From: Glaciihabitans sp. INWT7
Lineage (GTDB): Bacteria > Actinomycetota > Actinomycetes > Actinomycetales > Microbacteriaceae
Direction: 5' to 3'
DNA length: 64,000 nt
Assembly (NCBI RefSeq): GCF_014217685.1
Contig: NZ_CP043653.1
Coordinates: 2,112,419 to 2,176,418, forward strand
Shown here: piece after piece, positions 46,047 through 53,535 of the stretch
Numbering within the stretch: position 1 is the first letter of the stretch
Layout of the letters: every line of letters starts with the position of its first letter
Notes under the pieces: model-generated
What the model was told of the DNA's origin: nothing
Seen by the model: only the letters and a program-made list of their open reading frames with translations
The model's database searches: none
Position numbers and translations under genes: made by a program

Positions 46047-46547
46047 TCAGAGTTCGGCGGCGAGCAGGGCCACGGTGACGGAACCGCCCTTGGTCTCCTG
46101 CTCGCCGACGCGCTCGAAGCCGAGGCGGGCGTGGAACGCGAGAGACTCCGGATTCGGCGGGTCGAGGTTCACCTCGCAGGTCACCTCACGCATGCCTTCG
46201 TCTCGTGCGAGTGCGAAGACGGCCGCGTAGAGCGCTCGGCCGATGCCCGAGCCGCGCCGCGATCCGTCGATCACGATGCGGTCGACATAGAGGTAGTCCG
46301 AGCTCCGTGAGTCGAAGAAGCGGTAGTTCTCGCTGGAGTAGTCCGCGCGAGGACGCATGCCGATCACGAATCCGATGAGGGTGTCGCCATCGCGGGCCGC
46401 GAGGGTGAATCCGGCGGCATCGAGCAGGGCTGCCATCTCTGTCTCGGAGGTGATGGGCACTGCCGGCGATGCCGCGTCGTTCAACTCCACCAGTCGGGGG
46501 ATGTCGGCGGCGGAGAGGGAGTCGAAGCTCGTGTCGTCTGGGGTCAC
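46047..46547 (-). CDS. GNAT family N-acetyltransferase
   Basis: A 166-residue acetyltransferase. DYLYVDRIVIDGSRRGSGIGRALY has the acetyl-CoA pyrophosphate loop RRGSGIG; MREVTCEVNLDPPNPESLAFHARLGFERVGEQ is the usual C-terminal half. The acceptor is unknown, perhaps an amino acid or small amine. GTG 46547 starts the homology; a CAGACT box lies six bases upstream, and the extra frame beyond is a shadow of the pspC-like gene. Confidence 0.9.
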   Translation of the reverse strand: MTPDDTSFDSLSAADIPRLVELNDAASPAVPITSETEMAALLDAAGFTLAARDGDTLIGFVIGMRPRADYSSENYRFFDSRSSDYLYVDRIVIDGSRRGSGIGRALYAAVFALARDEGMREVTCEVNLDPPNPESLAFHARLGFERVGEQETKGGSVTVALLAAEL

Positions 46548-46597
46548 TCCCCCAGTCTGCCGTGCCGCTTCTCGGTGCGTCGATTTCCGCCCGTGGT

Positions 46598-46780
46598 CTA
46601 CTTCTCTGCTGGCACGAAGATCCACAGCGCGATGTAGATCAGAAACTGGGGGCCGGGAAGCAGGCAGGACAGGAGGAACACCAGCCGCACCACCGTCGCG
46701 CTCCAGCCGTAGCGGTTGGCGATCGCCGCACACACTCCCGCGATGACGCGGCCCGATCTCGGTCTCTTCAATTCAGCCAT
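46598..46780 (-). CDS. PspC domain protein, 60 residues
   Basis: A stand-alone PspC domain: RVIAGVCAAIANRYGWSATVVRLVF followed by a membrane helix (LSCLLPGPQFLIYIALWIFVP). Small PspC proteins sit in the inner membrane and take part in envelope-stress signalling. ATG 46780 begins the domain. The frame stays open upstream across the opposite DUF1345 gene, which is a shadow. No pspA homologue is nearby. Confidence 0.9.
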   Translation of the reverse strand: MAELKRPRSGRVIAGVCAAIANRYGWSATVVRLVFLLSCLLPGPQFLIYIALWIFVPAEK

Positions 46781-46861
46781 GACCCCAGCTTGCCCGTTAC
46801 GGCAGCGTGGCGCGATGGGGTTATCCCCCGCAATCGGCCGAGCTGGTGATGTAATCGGCAG

Positions 46862-47491
46862 ATGCATCGCTATCACACCACCATTCGACTCGTCATCATG
46901 CTCGTCGCCGGGGTCGTCGCGACCATCGTGACGGCTGCTTTCGGCGAATGGGCCTACGCGCCGACGCTGGGGTGGTGCGTCGCAGCGCTGGTGTATTCGT
47001 CCATGGTCTGGGTGGGCGTAGCGCGACTCGATCCCACTGAGACCCGCGAGCGGGCGAGTCGGGAGGAGCCGGCACGGGGGATCGCCGACCTGCTCGTGAT
47101 CCTGCTCAGCGTCGCGAGCCTGTTCTCGGTCGCCTTCGTGCTCGTCCAGGCAGCTCAGGCGAGCGGTGTCGCCAAGGGGCTGCTCGCCTCTCTCGCGCTG
47201 GTGAGCGTCGCGTTGTCGTGGATCCTCCTCCACACCCTGTACACGCTTCGCTACGCCAGCCAGTACTACACGGCCGACAAGGGCATCGACTTCAACCAGG
47301 ACCGACCGCCGCAGTACACCGACTTCGCCTACGTCTCCTTCACCCTCGGCATGACCTACCAGGTCTCGGACACCGACATCACGAACCACACGGTTCGCTC
47401 GACCGTGCTGCGCCACACCCTGCTGTCTTTCGTGTTCGGGTCGGTGATCCTCGCCACGACCATCAACCTGGTGGCGGGACTGTCCCACTGA
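46862..47491 (+). CDS. DUF1345 family membrane protein
   Basis: A 209-residue protein with five membrane helices. The conserved part RYASQYYTADKGIDFNQDRPPQYTDFAYVSFTLGMTYQVSDTDIT-like region (about 130-175) carries the DUF1345 pattern QYTDFAY and GMTYQVSD. Function unknown; by topology it could be a channel-like protein. TGTAAT at 46850-46855 is six bases from the ATG, so the mRNA may be leaderless. Confidence 0.92.
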   Translation: MHRYHTTIRLVIMLVAGVVATIVTAAFGEWAYAPTLGWCVAALVYSSMVWVGVARLDPTETRERASREEPARGIADLLVILLSVASLFSVAFVLVQAAQASGVAKGLLASLALVSVALSWILLHTLYTLRYASQYYTADKGIDFNQDRPPQYTDFAYVSFTLGMTYQVSDTDITNHTVRSTVLRHTLLSFVFGSVILATTINLVAGLSH

Positions 47492-47495
47492 GTTC

Positions 47496-47523
47496 CCGGA
47501 GCGGCCCGGCGTCGGGCCTCCGG
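47496..47523. terminator. hairpin after the DUF1345 gene
   Basis: GGCCCG-gcgt-CGGGCC with flanking CCGGA and TCCGG arms forms an 11-pair stem with a two-base bulge. It lies between two convergent genes and may serve both. Confidence 0.65.
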
Positions 47524-47537
47524 CGGTCGCCGCGGCC

Positions 47538-48371
47538 TCAGGTGGTAACGAAGTCGATCAGCTGTTCCACCCGGCCGAGCACCACCGGTTCCAGGTCCGC
47601 GTAGTTGCGCACCTGCCCGAGGATTCGTTGCCAGGCGCGGGCGATGTCCGCCTGGTCCTCGTGCGGCCATCCGAGGGCCGCGCAGATGCCGTGCTTCCAC
47701 TCCAGCGAACGAGGGATCTCCGGCCAGGCCGTCAGACCGAGCCGAGCCGGCTTCACCGCCTGCCAGACGTCGACGAAGGGATGCCCCACGACGAGCACAT
47801 GCGCACCGAAGGGACCACGAGCCACGGCCTCCGCGATTCGACTCTCCTTCGACCCGGCCACGAGATGGTCGACGAGTACACCGATGCGGCGGTCCGGGCC
47901 TGGCGCGAAATCCCGCACGATGGCGTCGAGGTCGTCTATTCCCTCGAGGTATTCCACGACCACTCCCTCCACCCGCAGGTCAGCGCCCCAGACCTTCTCG
48001 ACGAGTTCCGCGTCGTGCCGACCCTCCACGAAGATGCGGCTCGGGAGAGCGACCCGCGCCTTCTGGTCCGCGACGGCGAACGAGCCGGAGGCCGTCCGCG
48101 CTGTGCCCTTCGCTGCGGCGACCGGCGCGGTGAGCACCACCGGCTCCCCCTCGAGAAGAAACCCGCCCCCGAGGGGGAAGAGCCGCACGCCACCGCGATA
48201 GTCCTCGAGATGCACCAGCTTGTTCTCGACCCGAAGGACCGCGCCACAGAAGCCGGTGTCCGCCCACTCGATCACGAGATCACGCTCGGCGGGGATCTCC
48301 CTGATCACTCGTCGTTTTGATCCGCGCCAATCGCCGGCAAGGGCATCCTCGCCGTATTCGCCGAAGCTCAT
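47538..48371 (-). CDS. DUF3097 family protein
   Basis: A 277-residue actinobacterial protein. The N-terminal half is an OB- or SH3-like beta region (DLVIEWADTGFCGAVLRVE); the C-terminal half reads SRIFVEGRHDAELVEKVWGADLR and RIGVLVDHLVAGSKESRIA, a TOPRIM-like arrangement with Glu and Asp residues. The family is conserved and of unknown function, possibly acting on nucleic acid. Its ATG overlaps the stop of the 90-residue gene upstream. Confidence 0.9.
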   Translation of the reverse strand: MSFGEYGEDALAGDWRGSKRRVIREIPAERDLVIEWADTGFCGAVLRVENKLVHLEDYRGGVRLFPLGGGFLLEGEPVVLTAPVAAAKGTARTASGSFAVADQKARVALPSRIFVEGRHDAELVEKVWGADLRVEGVVVEYLEGIDDLDAIVRDFAPGPDRRIGVLVDHLVAGSKESRIAEAVARGPFGAHVLVVGHPFVDVWQAVKPARLGLTAWPEIPRSLEWKHGICAALGWPHEDQADIARAWQRILGQVRNYADLEPVVLGRVEQLIDFVTT

Positions 48372-48640
48372 TCCTGGTCGCTCACGGGAGGTGCGAGCTC
48401 GAGGAACTTCTCGTGCACCTGGGCGGAGGGAAACGGCCCGTCACCATCCGAATTGGTCTGCGGCTCGTCGAATTCCACCCACCACATGCGTCCCCCGCCG
48501 CTGCGACCCCAGACGCCTGCAAGGGCGGATCCGCCGGAGCGCACGATGACGCCGCTCGGCTCGTCGGGCCAGGGCGCGAGTTCACCGCTGCCGGCGGCGC
48601 GAACGACCACCTGTGCCCCGATGCCGAAGTCGTCAGACAT
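48368..48640 (-). CDS. hypothetical protein, 90 residues
   Basis: A small soluble protein that reads as a beta-rich domain: DFGIGAQVVVRAAGSGEL, SGVIVRSGGSALAGVWG, MWWVEFDEPQTNSDGDG, then a helical end. The layout recalls small nitrile-hydratase-beta or SH3-like domains, but I cannot name a family. The ATG at 48640 starts the clear coding pattern. Its stop overlaps the DUF3097 start by four bases, so the two proteins are likely made together. Confidence 0.65.
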   Translation of the reverse strand: MSDDFGIGAQVVVRAAGSGELAPWPDEPSGVIVRSGGSALAGVWGRSGGGRMWWVEFDEPQTNSDGDGPFPSAQVHEKFLELAPPVSDQE

Positions 48641-48671
48641 CGAGGGTGCCGATCTCGACGATTTCGCCGAC

Positions 48672-48845
48672 CTAGCCGTCAACGCGCTTGAGCACGTGGA
48701 ATGGGATGGCGAGGGAGACCGCGACGCTCGCGATGCCGGCGAAGAAGAGGATGCCGTGGGGAGCATCCGGCTCGAAGGCGTAGCCCATGAGCAGCATGCC
48801 GAGCAGGAAGAGCGCCAGCGCGATGACGAAAGCGATGATTTTCAC
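48672..48845 (-). CDS. small two-helix membrane protein, 57 residues
   Basis: GTG 48845, with GGAGG seven bases upstream, opens a 57-residue frame: KIIAFVIALALFLLGMLLMG forms the first helix, a short loop with FEPDAPHG follows, then GILFFAGIASVAVSLAI and a basic end FHVLKRVDG. No family is recognised. The strong ribosome site, the two-helix pattern and the positive C-terminus support a real gene. Confidence 0.7.
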   Translation of the reverse strand: MKIIAFVIALALFLLGMLLMGYAFEPDAPHGILFFAGIASVAVSLAIPFHVLKRVDG

Positions 48846-48930
48846 GAAGGGTCCTCCTGGTGGATCGACAGCGGTGGATCCAGTCTACGGATCCACCGCT
48901 GGGGAGACGGCGCGTGCCGCCGGCGAATGA

Positions 48931-49764
48931 CTACTTCGCCGGGCCCTGGGCCTCGATCGACACGTCATTCCACTCGTCCCAGAGCGCGATCCGACCGGCG
49001 TAGTCCGCCTTGGCGGTGCCGAGCGGCGACTCACCGAAGAAGATCCGCAGCGGCGGACGGTCGGCATCCACGACCTTGAGGATGGCGCCGCGAGTGGCGA
49101 CCGGATCCCCGGGGCTCGCGAATCGCTGCTTGCGCGCGGCGTCCACCGCTTCGTGGAGGTCGGCATAATCCGCGAGCGGTTCGGAACGCGTGGAAGAGGA
49201 TCCGCTCCAGTCCGTGGAGAAACCGCCCGGCTCCACCAGGGTCACGAAGACACCGAATCCGGCGACCTCCTGGGCGAGTGCCTGGGAGAAGCCCTCGAGC
49301 GCCCACTTGGAGGCGTGATAGATACCGACGAGCGGGAATGCGGTGATGCCGCCGATCGACGAGACCTGGATGATGTGGCCGCTGCCCTGCGCCCGGAGGA
49401 AGGGGAGCGCGGCCTGAGTCACCCATAGGGCACCGAAGAGGTTGGTCTCCATCTGGGCCCGAGCCTCGTCTTCGGTGATCTCCTCGATGAATCCGAAATG
49501 ACCGAAGCCGGCATTGTTGATCACGACATCGAGGCGCCCGAACTTCTCGTGAGCCAGGGCGACCGCGGAAGTCGCGGCATCCTTGTCGGTGACGTCGAGG
49601 GCGATCGGCAGGATGGCATCGCCATACTTTTCGACGAGGTCGTCCAGGCTGTCGGTGTTGCGGGCCGTGGCGGCGACGCGGTCGCCGCGGTCGAGGGCCG
49701 CGATCGCCCATTCGCGGCCGAAACCGCGCGAGGTACCGGTGATGAACCACACTTTTTCAGACAT
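48931..49764 (-). CDS. SDR family oxidoreductase
   Basis: A 277-residue Rossmann-fold dehydrogenase. Nucleotide motif TGTSRGFGRE near the N-terminus, NNAGFGHFG, the catalytic Ser in QVSSIGG and YHASK with the Tyr and Lys. FSQALAQEVAGFGVFVTLVEPGGFSTDW is typical of classical SDR proteins acting on ketones or steroids. The GGAGA ribosome site precedes ATG 49764. The MFS gene upstream is on the same strand, 82 bases away. Confidence 0.92.
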   Translation of the reverse strand: MSEKVWFITGTSRGFGREWAIAALDRGDRVAATARNTDSLDDLVEKYGDAILPIALDVTDKDAATSAVALAHEKFGRLDVVINNAGFGHFGFIEEITEDEARAQMETNLFGALWVTQAALPFLRAQGSGHIIQVSSIGGITAFPLVGIYHASKWALEGFSQALAQEVAGFGVFVTLVEPGGFSTDWSGSSSTRSEPLADYADLHEAVDAARKQRFASPGDPVATRGAILKVVDADRPPLRIFFGESPLGTAKADYAGRIALWDEWNDVSIEAQGPAK

Positions 49765-49846
49765 GTTCTCTCCTGTTTCTGGAGTGGGGGGTGCCACAGA
49801 CAACAGCACCCTGCCGGTTCGATATTCCCTGGGACTGCGAGATTCG

Positions 49847-51307
49847 CTAGGGCTGTGAACTGCCCGCGCCCACGGTGGAGAGCGGCTCCGCGACATCCTC
49901 GAGGGACTGCCGTTCGGCGTTTGTGCCGAAGATGAGCGCGACGATCCCCCCGAAGATCATGATGCCGGCACCGAGCAGATAGCCGCCGGTGAGCGGACCG
50001 CGATCCTTGCCGTCTCCAATCAGGGCACCGTAGACGACCGGTCCGAGAGCCCCGGCGAGCTGGCCGAGGGAGAAGAAATAGGAGATCGCCCGGCTGCGCA
50101 GCTCGAGCGGGAAGGTCTCGCTCACGGTCAGGTAGGCCGAAGACGCCCCCGCAGACGCGAAGAAGAACGACACGCACCAGAAGATCGTCTGCGTAGTGGC
50201 GTTGAGCACCCCCGCGCTGAACAGGAAGGCGGATACCGCGAGCACCGCACCGGCGAGGGCGTAGGTGAGGAAGATCATCTTGCGCCTGCCCCACGTGTCG
50301 AAGAGATGTCCGAGCAGGAGCGGTCCGGCCAGGTTGCCGATGGCGAAGGGGAAGAAGTACAGCGCCGTCGAGCCGACCGGCACCTGATAGAAGTTCTGCA
50401 GCACGAGCGAGTAGGTGAAGAAGATCGCGTTGTACAGGAACGACTGGGTGACCATCATCACCGCTCCGGTGAAGGTGCGCTTGGGGTACTTGACGAACAG
50501 CACCTTCATCATCGCGACGAATCCGACGCGACCGTGCGACTTCACGGTGATCGCCTTGCTCTCGTCGACCTCCGTGAGGTCGCCACCCTCGTGGCGCACC
50601 CGTTCCTCGATGTCGTCCACGGTCTTCTCCGCCTCGTCCTCGCGTCCGTGACTCATCAGCCACCGCGGACTCTCCGGGATGTGCCGGCGAAGGTAGATGA
50701 TCACCAGTCCGAGCACGGGACCGATGAAGAAGCCGATGCGCCAGCCCCAGTTCTCGCTGACCAGGGCCGGATTGAGAAGGAACAGGTTGGCTGCTGCCCC
50801 GAGTGCCGCTCCGCCCCAGTAGGTGCCGTTGATGGCGATATCCACCCGTCCGCGGTAGTGGGAGGGAATGAGCTCGTCGATGGCGGAGTTGATGGCCGCA
50901 TACTCCCCGCCGATGCCGAGTCCGGCGACGAAGCGGAAGGCGAACAGGAACCACATGTTGGGTGAGAAGCCGGCGATCCCGCTGCCGATCAGGTAGATCA
51001 GCAGGGTGAGGATGAACATCCGTCGACGGCCGATGCGGTCCGATAGCCAGCCGAAGAACAGGGCCCCCACGACCTGGCCGACGAGATAGACGGATCCGGC
51101 CGCGCCCACCTCCACGGCACTCATGTGGAGGTCTTTGGCGAATCCCGCGGAGGCCACGATCTGGATCTCGAGCCCGTCGAGGATCCAGGCGACCCCGAGG
51201 CCCACGACCACCGACCAGTGGAACCGGGTCCAGGGAAGCCGGTCGAGGCGAGCCGGAACGAGGCTGCTGACTTCTTTTGACGTGTCTTCCGGTCGCGTGC
51301 GCGCCAC
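49847..51307 (-). CDS. MFS transporter (sugar-porter / aromatic-acid symporter type)
   Basis: A 486-residue permease with 12 helices and a long central loop (RRHIPESPRWLMSHGRE, then about 40 acidic residues). WLSDRIGRRRMFILT after helix 2, GIGGEYAAINSAIDELIP in helix 4-5 and DTWGRRKMIFLT after helix 8 fit the metabolite:H+ symporter branch, which takes up sugars or aromatic acids. GTG 51307 has GAGGGAG upstream; the extra frame to 51370 lacks homology. The SDR gene downstream could act on its substrate, which is a guess. Confidence 0.9.
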   Translation of the reverse strand: MARTRPEDTSKEVSSLVPARLDRLPWTRFHWSVVVGLGVAWILDGLEIQIVASAGFAKDLHMSAVEVGAAGSVYLVGQVVGALFFGWLSDRIGRRRMFILTLLIYLIGSGIAGFSPNMWFLFAFRFVAGLGIGGEYAAINSAIDELIPSHYRGRVDIAINGTYWGGAALGAAANLFLLNPALVSENWGWRIGFFIGPVLGLVIIYLRRHIPESPRWLMSHGREDEAEKTVDDIEERVRHEGGDLTEVDESKAITVKSHGRVGFVAMMKVLFVKYPKRTFTGAVMMVTQSFLYNAIFFTYSLVLQNFYQVPVGSTALYFFPFAIGNLAGPLLLGHLFDTWGRRKMIFLTYALAGAVLAVSAFLFSAGVLNATTQTIFWCVSFFFASAGASSAYLTVSETFPLELRSRAISYFFSLGQLAGALGPVVYGALIGDGKDRGPLTGGYLLGAGIMIFGGIVALIFGTNAERQSLEDVAEPLSTVGAGSSQP

Positions 51308-51412
51308 GATTATCTCCCTCTGCCGCGTTCGTCGGCGAGCGCGCCCTGTCAACCTATGCCCGGGGGGCAATTTGGTCAGCGGGCTTGAAATCGGAGCCCG
51401 ATAGGAGGAGGG

Positions 51413-51793
51413 CTAGCGCGAGCTGAGCACCGAGAGCACGTTTCCGGCCGGGTCGAGAAACCAGGCGATGTCGGGTCCGTTGCCCCGCATGATGCCCTTG
51501 CTGTCGCTCGGCATCTGCTCGTCCGGGTAGATCTTCGTGGTGACTCCCCTGGCATTGAGGTCATCGACGGCGGCCTCGACGTCGTCGGCGGGAAAGTTGA
51601 GGATGGTGTAGCTCGCGGGCGTATGGTCGGGCTTCGAATAGATGAGAACCATCGCCCCGCTTCCGAGGGTGAGCTCGAGAAAGCCCATGTCGTTGGTCGT
51701 GACGTCGAGACCGAGCGTCTCCCCGTAGAAGGTGCGTGCCGCATCGATGTCATCGACCGAGAAGCCGCTGAATGCGCCGGTGGTGCTGAACAT
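51413..51793 (-). CDS. VOC family protein (glyoxalase/bleomycin-resistance fold)
   Basis: A 126-residue VOC domain made of two beta-alpha-beta-beta-beta units: FSGFSVDDIDAARTFYGETLGLDV, then LTLGSGAMVLIYSK and, near the end, DIAWFLDPAGNVLSVLS. Metal ligand positions are partly kept, but activity is unknown. AGGAGGG lies close before the ATG. The start overlaps the end of the TetR gene by 44 bases, so the two are coupled. Confidence 0.9.
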   Translation of the reverse strand: MFSTTGAFSGFSVDDIDAARTFYGETLGLDVTTNDMGFLELTLGSGAMVLIYSKPDHTPASYTILNFPADDVEAAVDDLNARGVTTKIYPDEQMPSDSKGIMRGNGPDIAWFLDPAGNVLSVLSSR

Positions 51794-52406
51794 GGTGCCC
51801 TCCTGTTGGCTCTGTTGACCAGCCTGATTGCCGGTCCTGCCCTGCCAACACTGGCACGGTGGGCACCGAAGCTGCCAGTCTTTCCACGCCGGAGATCACG
51901 GTCTCCACCATCACCTCGAAACTGCGGTCCGGGTCGTCGGGCAGGCCGAAGCCACCGCCGAGCTCGAGCACCACGAAACCGTGCAGCGCGGAATGCAGCA
52001 TGCTGATGGCGTCGATCATCCGCTGCGGGGCAGATCGAACGCCCGAAGCACCGACGGCATCCCGCCCCGAACTCTCGGTCGTGGCCCGCGTCAGCGTCAG
52101 GGTGAGGGACTCGACCGAGTCGACGGCGATAGCGCGGCGACGGTCGGCGAGCGAACCGACGTGCCTGTAGAGGCTCGGAACGGCGACCCCGACCTCAACT
52201 GCGACAGAGGCAAGCGTGAGGTCGGCGAACCCCGCGAGACCCTGACGGTCGACCAGCTCGATGCCGGCGGCGATCACTCTCGCCCGGGTGAGCCCGACCC
52301 GAGGTATGAGCCCAGGCCCGGTCGCCGGTGCGGAGGCCAGCGTGGAATTCGAGCGTCGCGGGAACCGTGACATCCGGGCGCTGCGCGTGCGGATAGTGTC
52401 CGGCAC
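51750..52406 (-). CDS. TetR family regulator
   Basis: A 218-residue regulator with DNA-binding helices LTLASVAVEVGVAVPSLYRHVGS in the N-terminal third and a ligand domain of the WHG type (SALHGFVVLELGGGFGLPDDPDRSFE). AGGGG precedes the GTG start at 52406. The last about 40 residues have no family homology and read across the start of the VOC gene. The neighbouring VOC gene is its likely target. Confidence 0.9.
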   Translation of the reverse strand: MPDTIRTRSARMSRFPRRSNSTLASAPATGPGLIPRVGLTRARVIAAGIELVDRQGLAGFADLTLASVAVEVGVAVPSLYRHVGSLADRRRAIAVDSVESLTLTLTRATTESSGRDAVGASGVRSAPQRMIDAISMLHSALHGFVVLELGGGFGLPDDPDRSFEVMVETVISGVERLAASVPTVPVLAGQDRQSGWSTEPTGGHHVQHHRRIQRLLGR

Positions 52407-52431
52407 GCAAACCCCTTTTCGACGTGCTCGG

Positions 52432-52704
52432 CTACTGCCCCTCGTCGCTTGTGCTCGCTGAGCTGTCCCCCGCCGTCAGGTCGCCCGTGCTCTGGGCCGT
52501 CGACCCATCGACTATCGCCAACTGGCGGTCGATATCGGAAAGCGGATCGGCCGAGGGGCTGGCCGCGGGCGACGGATGCCCCGACGACGTCATCGGGCTC
52601 GGGACCGGAGTCTGCTGCACCGCGGCGCCGGGGCGAGCGCCGCAGGCGGTGAGGCCGAGCACGAGAGCGAGACCGGCGGCGGGGATGGACCATCGGGAGA
52701 GCAT
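52432..52704 (-). CDS. small Ser/Pro-rich lipoprotein, 90 residues
   Basis: An exported lipoprotein: signal PAAGLALVLGL, lipobox LTAC with Cys at 21, then a low-complexity Ser/Thr/Pro/Ala region with an acidic end (TSDEGQ). No folded domain is evident. Its ATG overlaps the TGA of the upstream gene; a GTG directly before the ATG is another possible start. It likely works with that protein at the cell surface. Confidence 0.65.
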   Translation of the reverse strand: MLSRWSIPAAGLALVLGLTACGARPGAAVQQTPVPSPMTSSGHPSPAASPSADPLSDIDRQLAIVDGSTAQSTGDLTAGDSSASTSDEGQ

Positions 52705-53465
52705 CACGTGAGTGCGGCCTTCACCGATGCGACATCCGCCCGCGCCTTCTTCGCGGCGGCGGTCGCGGTCTTGACCGAGACTCTTGTGGCGGCGAGGATC
52801 TCGTGATCGCCGTTGAACTGCGCGGGGGTCACCGAGAGCGCGAACGCGGAGACGCCGGAGACGGACTGCTGGGCGGTGCGGATCTGGGCGGCGAGATCCG
52901 CCATCGTGGCGTCGATCGCGGGGGTGTCCTTTGAGGCGAGCGGGCCGGCGATGGCGGCGGCGAGAGTCGCCTGGGCTGACTGGAGGGCCGGGATCGCGGC
53001 GTCCTCGAGGCCGGACGCGGCGGCGGCATACAGGGATTGCGGAATCGCGACGGCGAAGACCCGGTACCCGGTGAAGATCGAGTGATAGTCGGCAGTGGCC
53101 ACCGAGAGGTCGGTGTCCGCCGCGATCTTCGCCGCGAGGGTGACCATCGCTGCGCGATCGCCATTGAGAGTCCCGAGCACCTGGTCTTTGTCGGTCGCGC
53201 TCAGGTAGGTATTCGCGGTGACGCGGGGAACGGCCCTGTCCAGGGCGCTGATCCGCGCGGCGGTCGCGGCGGCACCGAGGGCCTGAACCGCCGACAGGGT
53301 GCGTGGCGCCCCCGTCGACCGGGCAGCGGGGACGGAGCCGGTGGGCGCTGAACCGGTGGGCGCTGAACCGATGGGCGCTGAGGCGAGGGCTGCACTGCAC
53401 GACCCGAGGAGGAGGGCTGCAGTGACGGTGGTTCCGAGGATGGATGCTGCGAGTGATGGTTTCAT
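52704..53465 (-). CDS. exported helical protein with GSAPT repeats
   Basis: A 253-residue protein. The signal ends in LLLGSC, a probable lipobox (Cys23), followed by a linker of repeated GSAPT units and a mainly helical domain: ISALDRAVPRVTANTYLS, DKDQVLGTLNGDRAAMVTL and an Ala/Lys-rich end. It is not recognised; the helical region suggests a coiled-coil or surface-binding role. The lipoprotein gene downstream overlaps its stop, so they form a two-gene operon. Confidence 0.7.
   Translation of the reverse strand: MKPSLAASILGTTVTAALLLGSCSAALASAPIGSAPTGSAPTGSVPAARSTGAPRTLSAVQALGAAATAARISALDRAVPRVTANTYLSATDKDQVLGTLNGDRAAMVTLAAKIAADTDLSVATADYHSIFTGYRVFAVAIPQSLYAAAASGLEDAAIPALQSAQATLAAAIAGPLASKDTPAIDATMADLAAQIRTAQQSVSGVSAFALSVTPAQFNGDHEILAATRVSVKTATAAAKKARADVASVKAALT
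53341..53385. repeat. three 15-base tandem units (GSAPT codons)
   Basis: GTGGGCGCTGAACCG occurs twice exactly (53341-53355 and 53356-53370) and once altered (53371-53385). On the minus strand these encode GSAPT units of the exported protein. Copy number could vary by slippage without loss of frame. Confidence 0.75.
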
Positions 53466-53535
53466 GATGGTGACTCTGCACGCCGATTGTTCGGCGCAGA
53501 TGCCGCCAATGTTCGGAGCAGGTAAGGCGAACCGG

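Noticed and set aside
51750-52406. Frameshift at the end of tetR
   Set aside because: The regulator's family domains are complete before the overlap and the VOC gene has its own ribosome site, so a natural overlap explains it.
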